From Cyclostephanos tholiformis (taxonomy: Eukaryota > Bacillariophyta > Thalassiosirophyceae > Thalassiosirales > Thalassiosiraceae), in the NCBI GenBank assembly GCA_036939975.1, contig JALLPB010001265.1, positions 1-10,489 on the forward strand: a DNA stretch of 10,489 bases, read 5' to 3'. The notes below the pieces were generated by a model. The model was given only the letters and a program-made list of their open reading frames with translations. It made no database searches and had not been told where the DNA came from. Made by a program: the position numbers and the translations under genes. The number at the start of each line of letters is the position of its first letter. Position 1 is the stretch's first letter. This document shows, one piece after another, positions 1-7,301 of this stretch.

Positions 1-1233
1 TTGCTGTCATGTAAGCAAGGCCCTTTTTGCCTCCAAACTGTTTGTGGGGCTTCTTTGCGCCAGAGGACTTTCCTGCGGGATTCCCGAGAGGCTTGCCTTC
101 TTTGTCGTAGTGCTGACATTCGCGCATGTTGTGCATCTGGTGAGGACCACCATGAGTCTTGCATAGCTGACAAAGAACTTCTCAGCGTGTGCCTTCTTTG
201 GGACTCGAACAGATGAGCCCTTCTCAGACATGCCTTTCTTGGGCTTACCCTTCCTGCCTGCATGGGCTGTAGTAACCTTGACCTGGGCCTTTAGTTTCTT
301 GTTGTATTTCTCGAGCATGACGCGCTTGATATTCTCTAGGTCCGGTAGAAGCGTTTGCGGAGCTTCCGAGACCGTCGAGTGAGTAAGGCTGTACTGATTC
401 TACCATGCAATGGGAACAGAAGCCAGTATGATACTTGCGAGATCAGCCTCGGTGAAAGGGATGTTTCCTTTCTTGGTGGTCGCAACAGCCTTGGGGCTTT
501 TCTTCAGCATGGGGAGGTGCCACAAGTAGCCATTTAGGACTTCCATGCGCGACACGTACTGACGTACAGTAGCCCTCTGGGGCTTACGTACCCCTTGCTG
601 GATGAAGAACTTCTGGCGCTCAGCCGCGTCGATCATGAAGACTGTGAGCTTATGTAGCTTGAGACAGTCTTTGAAAGAGGCCCATGTAGGGGGGCGCTTG
701 CTCTTGTTTTTTGCACCAGTTAGAGAAGCCCACGAGTGACGCTCGTGCATCTCATGGCAGATCCAATCCCATTGGGCCTGCGGGTTGCTGCCAAGAAAGT
801 CATCATGCTCCTTCTTGGCAAGCTCGCACATCTCTTGGGTCTGCTTGAGCTCTTCTTCTAGCGCTTCCTGGTTGTTCTCGGACACTGACGTTCCCCTAGG
901 ACCTTCTGGCTTGCGCTTAAGGGCCTCCAGGACTTTGGAGGTCTTTACCAGTTCCTTGCCAGTCTCTCTGCACTTCGCGTCTAGTCTCTTCTGATTGATG
1001 AGATGTAGAACTGCGATGACGTGCTGGAGGTATTCCTTGGGGTTCCCCTTTACGAAAATCGTCATACTGATGATGGTCCCATCCGGAAGCTTCAACTTGA
1101 TAGCATCCAAATTTTCCTTGGCCTGTAGTATGTCCGTAGGTGGAACATACAGGATGGGTGGATGCGCCCCCGAATTCCCCTTCTTGCACTCAGAGTCTTT
1201 TAGCCTCTTAGGTACCTTGTTGGACACGCTCAT
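1..1233 (-). pseudogene. Retrotransposon gag polyprotein, broken and cut by the window edge
   Basis: Capsid/nucleocapsid (gag) part of an LTR-type retrotransposon on the minus strand; it would package element RNA into particles. The ATG at 1233-1231 begins MSVSNKVPK and is the first ATG in this frame, since the open frame further upstream starts only with TTG. About 277 codons follow: a VPPTDILQAK segment and a KLPDGTIISMTIF segment near the N-terminus, a charged helical middle, then DAAERQKFFIQQGVRKPQRA and PFTEADLASIILAS. A TAG at 402-400 interrupts the frame, which continues after it as NQYSLTHSTV. Near 172-174 the coding frame shifts, consistent with loss of one base in an A/T run. The new frame encodes a zinc knuckle of pattern C-x2-C-x9-H-x4-C (first Cys codon 172-170, second 163-161, last 118-116), then a Lys/Gly-rich tail to the edge. 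A plus-strand reading has no such motifs. Two lesions mean this copy cannot make full-length Gag. The class (Ty3/gypsy-like or Ty1/copia-like) is not settled because pol lies outside. Confidence 0.8.
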
Positions 1234-2116
1234 TTTTGTGTACTCCTCGTAGAGCCCCACCCAAAGTATCAATCGCTTGTACAAAGACTTGGGTGGAACT
1301 CATAGAAACTGAGTCGCCAGCACTTTGCCACCTGCTGAAATCCACAGAGAGCAGAAATTCCAATTCTTCGCGCGACGAAGAAAAAAATTGGCTCTTCTCA
1401 GGTCAGATTCCCCCAAAAAATACACTGCTTTGCAAAGCGACGCAGAGTTTTGAATTCAAAGTGTCCTAAGCATTTCCCTCAAGGAGAATGGTAGTGATAA
1501 GGTAAGGCTTCCGCTGTGGAGCAAGGAAGCACATGCAACTAAGATGGAGAAAAAGAAATTATGAGCTTATTTTAATGTTTAAAAGTGATCATCTCTACCG
1601 GAGGTCAAGGATCATGTGTTTCGCGTAAGATTCTACACAATTCTCATTTATCCAATGCACATATTCGGAGTTGGCGCTTCACCAGCTCAGAAATATCACC
1701 ACGTCCATACCAGAGTCTACGTACAAGGATGGCATTGAAGTTTGTGCCGGTATGATTTCCACTGATTCCTATGGCAATATCTTTTCAACTGCAAGATATC
1801 CAACCGGTGTGTTGATTATTTCCACGTGGGAATATCATACAGTATGTGGTCGTCTTCACCACGTGTACGGATCTTGCAGCTGCTTCTTTTGTTGAAGCAG
1901 ATCCGAATATTTAGAGGGTGCGCTGGTGCTCTCCAACTCACATCGGCAATTGGCTAATTTAGTGAATCAAAACCTTTAGCGAGGATGTTCCCCGCCGACA
2001 AGCCATGGCCTATGACAATGCAACAATTCACTATACAAAAATGCCAACAAAAAAAACAACCAGCCTCTACCCTCTCCTCACACAACAAATAATTCTCATC
2101 TGCCGCACCATCATCA
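1234..2116. other. Gene-free stretch; probable leader/LTR zone of the gag element plus flank
   Basis: No coding sequence is supported here. Upstream of gag on the minus strand, an ATG at 1303-1301 opens a 31-codon frame that ends at 1210-1208 and overlaps the gag start. It could be a leader peptide, or the original gag N-terminus displaced by a frameshift. The leader and 5' LTR of the element should lie somewhere between about 1240 and 1900. I could not fix TG...CA ends or a convincing tRNA-primer site, and the second LTR copy is outside the window. The part from about 1670 to 1905 holds near-palindromes (around CCACGTGG at 1824-1831) and a hairpin, but its reading frame starts with TTG and shows no recognisable domain. 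From about 2020 to 2110 the DNA is CA/A-rich and leads into the transposase start. Confidence 0.5.
1868..1905. repeat. Imperfect inverted repeat (hairpin) left of the transposase remnant
   Basis: CGGATC...CTGCTTC on the left (1868-1886) pairs with GAAGCAGATCCG on the right (1894-1905). The right arm's 12-nt complement is present on the left but split by about 7 extra bases, so the fold would be a bulged stem with a TTTTGTT loop. The inner 7-bp stem is perfect. It could be a hairpin in an LTR or RNA terminator, or chance; nothing adjacent decides its role. Confidence 0.4.
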
Positions 2117-2680
2117 ATGGCCACGATGGTCGAGGATGACATCTCCCTCAATGACATTGAGGGGGGCGACGCATTGGGGGTCATCTACATCATCCCCGAC
2201 ATTAGGCCCACCACCCGGGACATCATGTGGCAGTTCCCCTGCACCCCTGAGGTGGCCGGAGTGGCAACCAAGGCTCATGCCTTCCGCAAGACCTTCGGCA
2301 CCCCTCTCTGCGCAACATGGAAAAGGTGTGGTCCCTCCTTGATGAGGAGAGACTCCAGCTGCTTTGGGCACTGCACTTCATAAAGTGCTACCCATTGCAG
2401 GCCCCGGGTTGTGTGGCCATTGGTGTGTCTGGCAGAGCCTTCGACCCAAAGACCCACTAAAAGTGGGTCGGGGCCTTTATCAAGGCCATTGCTGAGCTCA
2501 TCAACATAGTCATGAGTATTTTTGATTGTTGCATTTATTATTTTTTGACAGTGTTACCGCCTATGCGGCCATTGCCTTGGCCGACTTGTTGCTGCGGCCA
2601 TCATCATTGTTCACGATTATGACAATGACAATGCCATTGTTTATGTTTTTGTCATCATCTTCTTGGTTGGGTAATCCAGT

Positions 2681-3072
2681 GGAATTCCACCAGAATTTGG
2701 GACCTTTTCTTGGCTGGAATTTTCATCAGAATTCAGTTTATCTGATCATAAAAATTGTTCCTGCCATTTTCATTCAATTCCAAATTCTTTCCTGCCATTT
2801 AATATGTTGGAAAAAGCATCCCACCAAAAGGACATTTACAGGATTTCAACAACGAGAAAACCAAGGAATCCTGTAGATGTCCTTTTGGTGGGTAGTTTTA
2901 AGTCCAGAATTTTCTGGAATTCCAGGGTTCGGAATCGGAATTCCAAATTCAAAGAAAAATCAGCAGCAACTATTCCAAAGGTTTTTCTGACCGAAATTTT
3001 CGGAATTCTTGCCGGAATTGGAGTTCTGCTTTCAATGGGGGAGGTCAGAGAAATCAAAAAAATCAGAATTCC
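2681..3072. repeat. Cluster of degenerate GGAATTCC / GAATTC motifs
   Basis: Around the hairpin, short AATT-centred motifs recur far more often than expected by eye. GGAATTCC occurs at 2681-2688 and 2938-2945, GAATTC at 2729-2734, and a perfect 12-bp palindrome CTGGAATTCCAG at 2914-2925. CCGAAATTTTCGG-like and CCGGAATTGG-like versions lie near 2991-3020, and CAGAATTCCC near 3064-3073. Spacing is irregular. This suggests an old simple-sequence array or the body of a non-autonomous element rather than coding DNA. Confidence 0.6.
2820..2892. repeat. Long hairpin: 26-bp arms, one mismatch, 21-nt loop
   Basis: The left arm 2820-2845 starts CCCACCAAAAGGACAT and the right arm 2867-2892 ends ATGTCCTTTTGGTGGG. 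The two are reverse complements over 26 positions with a single mismatch (T at 2836, G on the opposite arm at 2876, which can still form a G-U wobble in RNA). The loop is 2846-2866. Pairing stops abruptly at the outer ends. It lies in the middle of the block that interrupts the transposase. It could be a small fold-back or MITE-type element, the termini of a nested element collapsed together, or a small-RNA precursor-like stem. Confidence 0.9.
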
Positions 3073-3743
3073 CAACCTAGGTCATCTTTGTCTCACCCCC
3101 CCCCTTTTACCCCCGCCCTCCCTCCTCTACTGCAGGTCAATTTTGAGAGGCAAAAAGAGGGGGACATAGGCAACAACTGCCTTATGTCCATCAATGGGAC
3201 TGATTTTCGGATCCCTCAAACAGGGAAGCCGGTCCCCGGAAATTCCTTCACCTCGCACAAGCTTCTTGCCTTCAAGTCCACCCTCCAATACAAGATCGGA
3301 GTGAGCATTTTAGGCGGGGACCTCATGTGGATTCAATGTCAAGATCTTTAACGACGTTGTCAGGCACTTCCTCGAACCCAGCGGGTGTGTTGAAGCCGAC
3401 AATGGCTAAGTCGGTGCTGCCTACAAGATCATGTAACCCCGTCGCCAACAAGGGGATGCAGTCTTGTGTCCATTCTCATCATGAGATGATAAACGGATGG
3501 GGGCATTGCGATCATTACGCAACTCGCCATTGAAAATGGCAGCCTACTCTTCCCGGTCGAGTATGAGGACTAGTGGGGGGACAGATGGTAGCCTCTTCGT
3601 AATTTGTAATAACATCGAAATTATTTAGCAATCATATTCTATAAACTAGCCAAGTATTATCATAATAAATAATAATTATTAATTCGGTAGGATGCATTCT
3701 TTCAGGCTACGTGCTGGTTTAAATAAATGATGGAGCGAGGACA

Positions 3744-3746
<3 letters not shown>

Positions 3747-3775
<29 letters not shown>
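3747..3775 (+). repeat. Homopolymer run of 29 G
   Basis: An uninterrupted run of 29 guanines is flanked by ACAATT on the left and CTTTCC on the right. Such a run can form G-quadruplex structures and is unstable in replication. Its length is also a weak point for sequencing, so the true number may differ. Confidence 0.95.
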
Positions 3776-3776
<1 letters not shown>

Positions 3777-3931
3777 TTTCCATCAACCTCACATTATTTG
3801 AACTTGGAGTGCATGGAACGTACCGTACATATGGTAGGGTTTGTGATGATAAAACAAACAGTTCGAAACCTTAAAAAAAAAAAATAGGGATATTATTACT
3901 GGAGCCCTCTTTTTAACAAATCATAGATTGG

Positions 3932-3958
3932 CCCCCCCCCCCGCCCGCCCGCCCGCCC
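3932..3958 (-). repeat. C11(GCCC)4 tract; G-quadruplex motif on the minus strand
   Basis: Eleven cytosines are followed by four GCCC units about 250 bases upstream of the LRR gene start. The minus strand reads GGGC four times and then a G run, which meets the usual G-quadruplex pattern of four G3 tracts with 1-nt loops; the plus strand could form an i-motif. The position suits a promoter element, but no regulatory role is shown. Confidence 0.75.
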
Positions 3959-4208
3959 AGCCCTTTCTCGAAGAAAGCGTCTCCTGGTTTCTTCTGCACA
4001 TGCATAAATGTTGGATATCCTGTATCTGCAGAGTGTCCCAGATTATTTGCACATCTTCTTTCGCATGTGTTTTTATTCGACGTCTCATTATTTTTAGGTA
4101 CACCGCATCGTACCATAGAGTCCTTCCCCCCTCCCTCTCGTTATCTGCCGAACCTCCATCCCACCGTTATTGCTGTTGTTCAAGAGACACGAGAAGATAA
4201 ACAAGGCC

Positions 4209-6950
4209 ATGAGCGCAGCCGCGCCGCAGTCGCAGGCGCAGCCGCGGCCTTCTTCGTCATCGAGGTATTACTACGATCCCCATTCGAGATGCATCAAGTG
4301 CGACCCGGCCCTCGCCCAGGACGATGGCACCCTCGCCCTCCGGGGCATAGTAGTGAAGGTTGAGGATGACGACGGTCGCATGGTGTCATCATCGTCGCTT
4401 CAACTGCTACAGCCGGGTAGTGAATTGATCGGCGAGATTATCGATGTAATAGATCTGGACGCGGATGAAATGAAATCGTCGGAAGAGGAGGAAAGGAGAA
4501 ATCGGATGCGACTGACAAGATTGGAAGGAGGGCTGTTGTCGCCGTCCTTCGTGAAGGAAGCTATGCGGCCGATGGTGCGCGAGACGCCGGGGGATGATTA
4601 CGACCCCTTCCCGGTTATTTCGAAAACGCTGATACAGAGGCAACGCCAGCTGCAAAGCGCACATGCGCAGGAGTATCAACGTTTATTATACAAGCAGAAG
4701 AAGGATTGGCTATGGTTTCATCAACATCATCTCGGCGAGGACCGGCTTTTGGAGTTGTTGGCAGTCCATCAAAAGGAAAGCATGGAACTGCACTCCCTCC
4801 ATCAGAGCGAACAAAATGAAATGATTGATTTTGTCATATTCAAGTGTATGCTACCGTTGACGACGAAGAATCGTGGACGGCAGCAGCGGCAGCAGCGGCG
4901 GCAAGCCCGCGTCGCGCAAAAACAGTCCACATCGACGCTGACTGATGAAATAATCGTCCCCCCCTCGTCTGTTGTGTCCACTCGGACTGAAAAAGTCAAT
5001 GCCCCATCGCCCGTATCGGTGCAGACCGACCCTATCACTGGGGGGCTAGATAGTGCAATTCAACGAACTTTGCCCGTCACAGTTTCCACGGATCGGCAAA
5101 AGGCAGATGAAATCAAGGCAGTTGTGAGGGATCGATCTATAACTCGTGAGGAACGTCAAGTGAAATCGGCAGAGATGAAACAAAAGTATGCGTCTTCAGT
5201 TCTATCACCGATGTCATTAACGGATGTAAAACAAAATGACAATGATCGAGGACACAATGAACCGAGAGGGACAAAGAAAGCAAGGCAGGAATCAAATACC
5301 GAAAGATTTCCAAATTTGCCTGACTTTAAGTATCAGAAGGGATCAAAGTCCGATCAAGATGGAGAAGACGAGCCGCTTGTATCAGCACAAGAAGAGGGTA
5401 TAGCAGTTGTGACAAATGCGAAAGGACCCAGTCGACGTAAAACCGTTGATGTCACCAAATATGACTGTAACAACCTCGTTGAAGCCGGCACGGGCGACTC
5501 AGGTGATGATGATGTGTTCCGCGATGATGAAAAAGAACAAGCTTCTGCTCGTATGGCTTTGAAGAAGGCAGTGGTCAAGATCAAAACCACCAATCAGGAC
5601 AAGGCAGTTGGTCATCCTGAAGCAATGAAAGAAGGTGAAGAACCAAAAACCTCTTCTGGTTATGAATTCCCGTTGCCTTCAAAGGACAAGTCCAAAATAT
5701 ATTCCATTGAACAATCAAGGGATGTTGAAAACAAAGTTGGCGATGATCCCCAATCTTCGAGTCACCGGGATGCCACCAACACGGGGGGGGCAATTGCCAT
5801 TTCTGTCTCGGCTATGACACCAAAGCCCAGTGTAATTGACACCCCTAATGATCCTCTTGGCATTGCAACTGATAGAACTCCTATGAAGAAGCTAATCAAG
5901 AGAATAGAAAGTAACGATCCATCCCTCGTCGTCCTCAAACTTGATGGACGAAAACAGGTCAAAGAAGATGATTGGCAGGCCCTGTTTGAGTCGCTAGCAA
6001 GAAATTCTTCGCTTACTCACTTGTCCATTTGTAGATGTGAAATCAACGACTCGCTTTGCACTGCGCTCATTCCTGCTTTGAAAGAAAATGCGATGCTTGT
6101 CGAGATTCGTCTCAACAGTAACAAGGGCTTGACGGACGATACCGGAAAGGGTCTGGTCAAAATACTCAGCACAAATTCCACATTGAAACATGTGGGCGTC
6201 GTTCGCACCAGTATATCAAAAAAGGTTGCTGAAGAACTCAAGAAAGCTTTGGAAAAACGGAACAGTATTGACAAAAGTTCAATAGTTCAAGATGAACGTC
6301 AGAAGAAGATTAAGGAGCTGCTCTCGTATTCGGCGGGAGACAAGGCAGGAAAAGAATTAGCCACGGAGGCAGAAGCAACCAAACGACGCAACTCTTCTGC
6401 GAATAATCTGTCGGCCTCTAGGGAAAACTCACTGAACTCTAAGCCCATTTGCGATTCAATTACCATAATGGACAGCTGGACATCCAAAAAATCTACCAGC
6501 TCAAATGACGAGAAGAAAATAGAAAATGGACGTCGTCGATCTGTCAGATCAAGTGAAGTCACGGGAAAGAGGAGTTCTCATCGTGGGTCCGATGCTTCAG
6601 GCATGAAGGAATCGCTTTCTCGGCGTGGGTCCGACGATTCAAGCATGAAGGGATCTCTTTTACATGCCGCTACGGAAAATGGGCGTCGACAGATTCGATC
6701 GAAAGTGAGACCGGATGCTCACCGAGGTAGTATGCTTCGTGCCTCGATTACGGCAAAAACAATGGCTCAACTTGGTGAAGACATCAATGTTGTTGGTGTT
6801 GACATAACAAAGCTGAGAGAACAAAGGAAGTTCAGAGGAGAGTGTGAAACATGTGGAAGAAAGTGTTACACAAAGACATTGTTCAAGACCACGCCTTTAA
6901 CGATACCAAACTTAGTGGAAAATGGTCGATGTTTGAAGTGCGACCCTTAA
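4209..6950 (+). CDS. Leucine-rich-repeat protein, RNI/tropomodulin-like, with terminal CxxC motifs (913 aa)
   Basis: Intact intronless frame; function unknown. The open frame extends to 4170 but only from a TTG, so the ATG at 4209 (MSAAAPQSQ) is the likely start. N-terminus: Ser/Tyr-rich, then RCIKCDP (residues 27-33). About 137-215 is a Gln/His-rich predicted helix or coiled coil. 222-237 is a basic RGRQQRQQRRQAR stretch that could act as a nuclear signal. About 240-555 is charged and probably disordered. About 559-685 holds four 28-29-residue LRRs (DPSLVVLKL, NSSLTHLSI, NAMLVEIRL, NSTLKHVGV), the pattern of ribonuclease-inhibitor and tropomodulin repeats, which usually bind protein. A Ser/Arg-rich region with KRRNSS, GRRRSVRS and two 14-residue RGSD repeats (792-819) follows; RRxS-type sites suggest kinase targets. 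The C-terminus has C879, C882, C886 and ends GRCLKCDP (C908, C911), possibly zinc-binding and, from memory, a pattern common in diatom proteins. No signal peptide or membrane segment was seen. A scaffold or regulatory role is a guess. Confidence 0.9.
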   Translation: MSAAAPQSQAQPRPSSSSRYYYDPHSRCIKCDPALAQDDGTLALRGIVVKVEDDDGRMVSSSSLQLLQPGSELIGEIIDVIDLDADEMKSSEEEERRNRMRLTRLEGGLLSPSFVKEAMRPMVRETPGDDYDPFPVISKTLIQRQRQLQSAHAQEYQRLLYKQKKDWLWFHQHHLGEDRLLELLAVHQKESMELHSLHQSEQNEMIDFVIFKCMLPLTTKNRGRQQRQQRRQARVAQKQSTSTLTDEIIVPPSSVVSTRTEKVNAPSPVSVQTDPITGGLDSAIQRTLPVTVSTDRQKADEIKAVVRDRSITREERQVKSAEMKQKYASSVLSPMSLTDVKQNDNDRGHNEPRGTKKARQESNTERFPNLPDFKYQKGSKSDQDGEDEPLVSAQEEGIAVVTNAKGPSRRKTVDVTKYDCNNLVEAGTGDSGDDDVFRDDEKEQASARMALKKAVVKIKTTNQDKAVGHPEAMKEGEEPKTSSGYEFPLPSKDKSKIYSIEQSRDVENKVGDDPQSSSHRDATNTGGAIAISVSAMTPKPSVIDTPNDPLGIATDRTPMKKLIKRIESNDPSLVVLKLDGRKQVKEDDWQALFESLARNSSLTHLSICRCEINDSLCTALIPALKENAMLVEIRLNSNKGLTDDTGKGLVKILSTNSTLKHVGVVRTSISKKVAEELKKALEKRNSIDKSSIVQDERQKKIKELLSYSAGDKAGKELATEAEATKRRNSSANNLSASRENSLNSKPICDSITIMDSWTSKKSTSSNDEKKIENGRRRSVRSSEVTGKRSSHRGSDASGMKESLSRRGSDDSSMKGSLLHAATENGRRQIRSKVRPDAHRGSMLRASITAKTMAQLGEDINVVGVDITKLREQRKFRGECETCGRKCYTKTLFKTTPLTIPNLVENGRCLKCDP
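6582..6665 (+). repeat. Tandem 42-bp (14-codon) repeat inside the LRR gene
   Basis: Copy one (6582-6623) encodes RGSDASGMKESLSR and copy two (6624-6665) encodes RGSDDSSMKGSLLH. Both begin CGTGGGTCCGA and share CATGAAGG at the same offset. The frame is kept. Each copy begins with RGSD; the second is preceded by Arg, giving RRGS, which matches a basic-directed kinase site. Confidence 0.85.
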
Positions 6951-7075
6951 AAAAGTCTATATAAAACGGAGATTTATTCTTTTTGTGGCTTGCTGCTGAC
7001 GAAATTGATACTGAGTGCAAAACGCAATAGCACCAAGCAGAGGGACATTATGAGGGATGATTTAGCTAAAAATGA

Positions 7076-7301
7076 CATGCGTGACAAATAAATTTAAGCC
7101 TCTTCTTACAAATTGTCGTCATATATTCATTTAATTATTGATAGCAGGTTGTATAATGCTAACTAGAGCACTTTTTTCAAGCTTCTTTTGGGCTTTATCC
7201 CATGCGCGACAAATAAATTTATCCTCTTCTTACAAATTGTCGTCATATATTCATTTGATTATTGATAGCAGGTTGTATAATGCTAAACAGAGCACTTTTT
7301 T
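7076..7301. repeat. Direct duplication of ~102 bp downstream of the LRR gene
   Basis: Copy one is 7076-7177 and copy two 7201-7301, separated by 23 bp unique to the spacer. Both run from CATGCG[T/C]GACAAATAAATTT to GAGCACTTTTTT. By eye they differ only at GTGAC/GCGAC, an AAG/AT one-base indel, TTAATT/TTGATT and CTAACTAG/CTAAACAG. The high identity points to a recent event. Each copy carries its own AATAAA, so two alternative 3'-end signals for the LRR gene may have arisen. Confidence 0.9.
7087..7092 (+). promoter_or_regulatory. Candidate polyadenylation signal AATAAA
   Basis: AATAAA begins 137 bases after the LRR stop codon, in the first copy of the duplicated block; a second AATAAA is at 7212-7217 in the second copy. 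Both precede T-rich DNA. In diatoms the signal is loose, so this is only a plausible 3'-end site. Confidence 0.3.

Larger units (their letters stand above)
2509..3135 (+). other. Intron or inserted element interrupting the transposase remnant
   Basis: This 627-bp block separates two transposase segments that join without a gap or frame change (INI before, VNFERQ after). Splicing model: it begins with GT (GTCATG, a weak donor) and ends in a C/T-rich tract followed by CTACTGCAG, a good-looking acceptor. Insertion model: GTCA occurs at the left boundary (2509-2512) and again right after the block (3136-3139), as a 4-bp target duplication would. Both models give the same joined frame, so the sequence alone does not decide. 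Its interior is unlike the flanks: low-complexity TCATC/ACAATG DNA to about 2670, GGAATTCC-like motifs with a hairpin to about 3070, then a C-rich stretch. Confidence 0.6.
2117..3573 (+). pseudogene. PIF/Harbinger-like DDE transposase (DDE_Tnp_4 type), degenerate
   Basis: Remnant of a cut-and-paste transposase. From the ATG at 2117 (MATMVEDDISLND) one frame runs to FRKTFGTP near 2305. A one-base shift then moves to the frame with NMEKVWSLLDEERLQLLWAL (2314 on). A TAA at 2458-2460 sits inside DPKTH-stop-KWVGAFIKAIAEL. Coding stops at about 2508 and resumes at 3136 with VNFERQKEGD after a 627-bp intron or insertion. CLMSINGTDFRIPQ (first catalytic Asp) follows. Near 3336 a short segment is missing and the frame shifts to VKIFNDVVRHFLEP and EADNG (second Asp), then TAA at 3407-3409. 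Another shift near 3430 leads to NKGMQSCVHSHHEMING (probable catalytic Glu). A deletion near 3501-3508 joins it to AIITQLAIENG...VEYED and a TAG at 3571-3573. Motif order and the D, D, E remnants fit PIF/Harbinger transposases. The usual partner Myb-like gene and the terminal inverted repeats were not found. It cannot encode an active enzyme. Confidence 0.78.
3574..4208. other. Gene-free region; upstream/promoter zone of the LRR gene
   Basis: No coding sequence is supported. The first part (about 3600-3690) is AT-rich with TAATAATTATTAAT-type DNA and may be the 3' flank of the transposase element; no terminal inverted repeat could be matched to the left side. It is followed by a 29-G run, a 12-A run at 3873-3884 and a C/GCCC tract. 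From about 4120 to 4208 there is a pyrimidine-rich stretch and the likely 5' untranslated leader of the LRR gene, whose ATG at 4209 has the context AGGCCATGAG. No clear TATA box was seen. Confidence 0.6.

Noticed and set aside
1234..1284. N-terminal extension of gag from a TTG codon
   Set aside because: The only ATG is at 1233; the extension has no family resemblance I can name.
1401..1414. T-arm-like GGTCAGATTCCCCC as a tRNA or primer-binding relic
   Set aside because: No acceptor, D or anticodon arms around it and no CCA end in the right place.
1671..1895. 74-codon plus-strand open frame
   Set aside because: TTG start, no domain, lies in probable LTR/flank DNA and ends in a hairpin.
2526..2876. 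116-codon open frame inside the transposase interruption
   Set aside because: Low-complexity origin, TTG start, overlaps the hairpin and the GGAATTCC cluster; no domain.
4170..4208. Thirteen-codon N-terminal extension of the LRR frame
   Set aside because: It starts with TTG, which is not a credible nuclear start here; the first ATG is at 4209 in good context.
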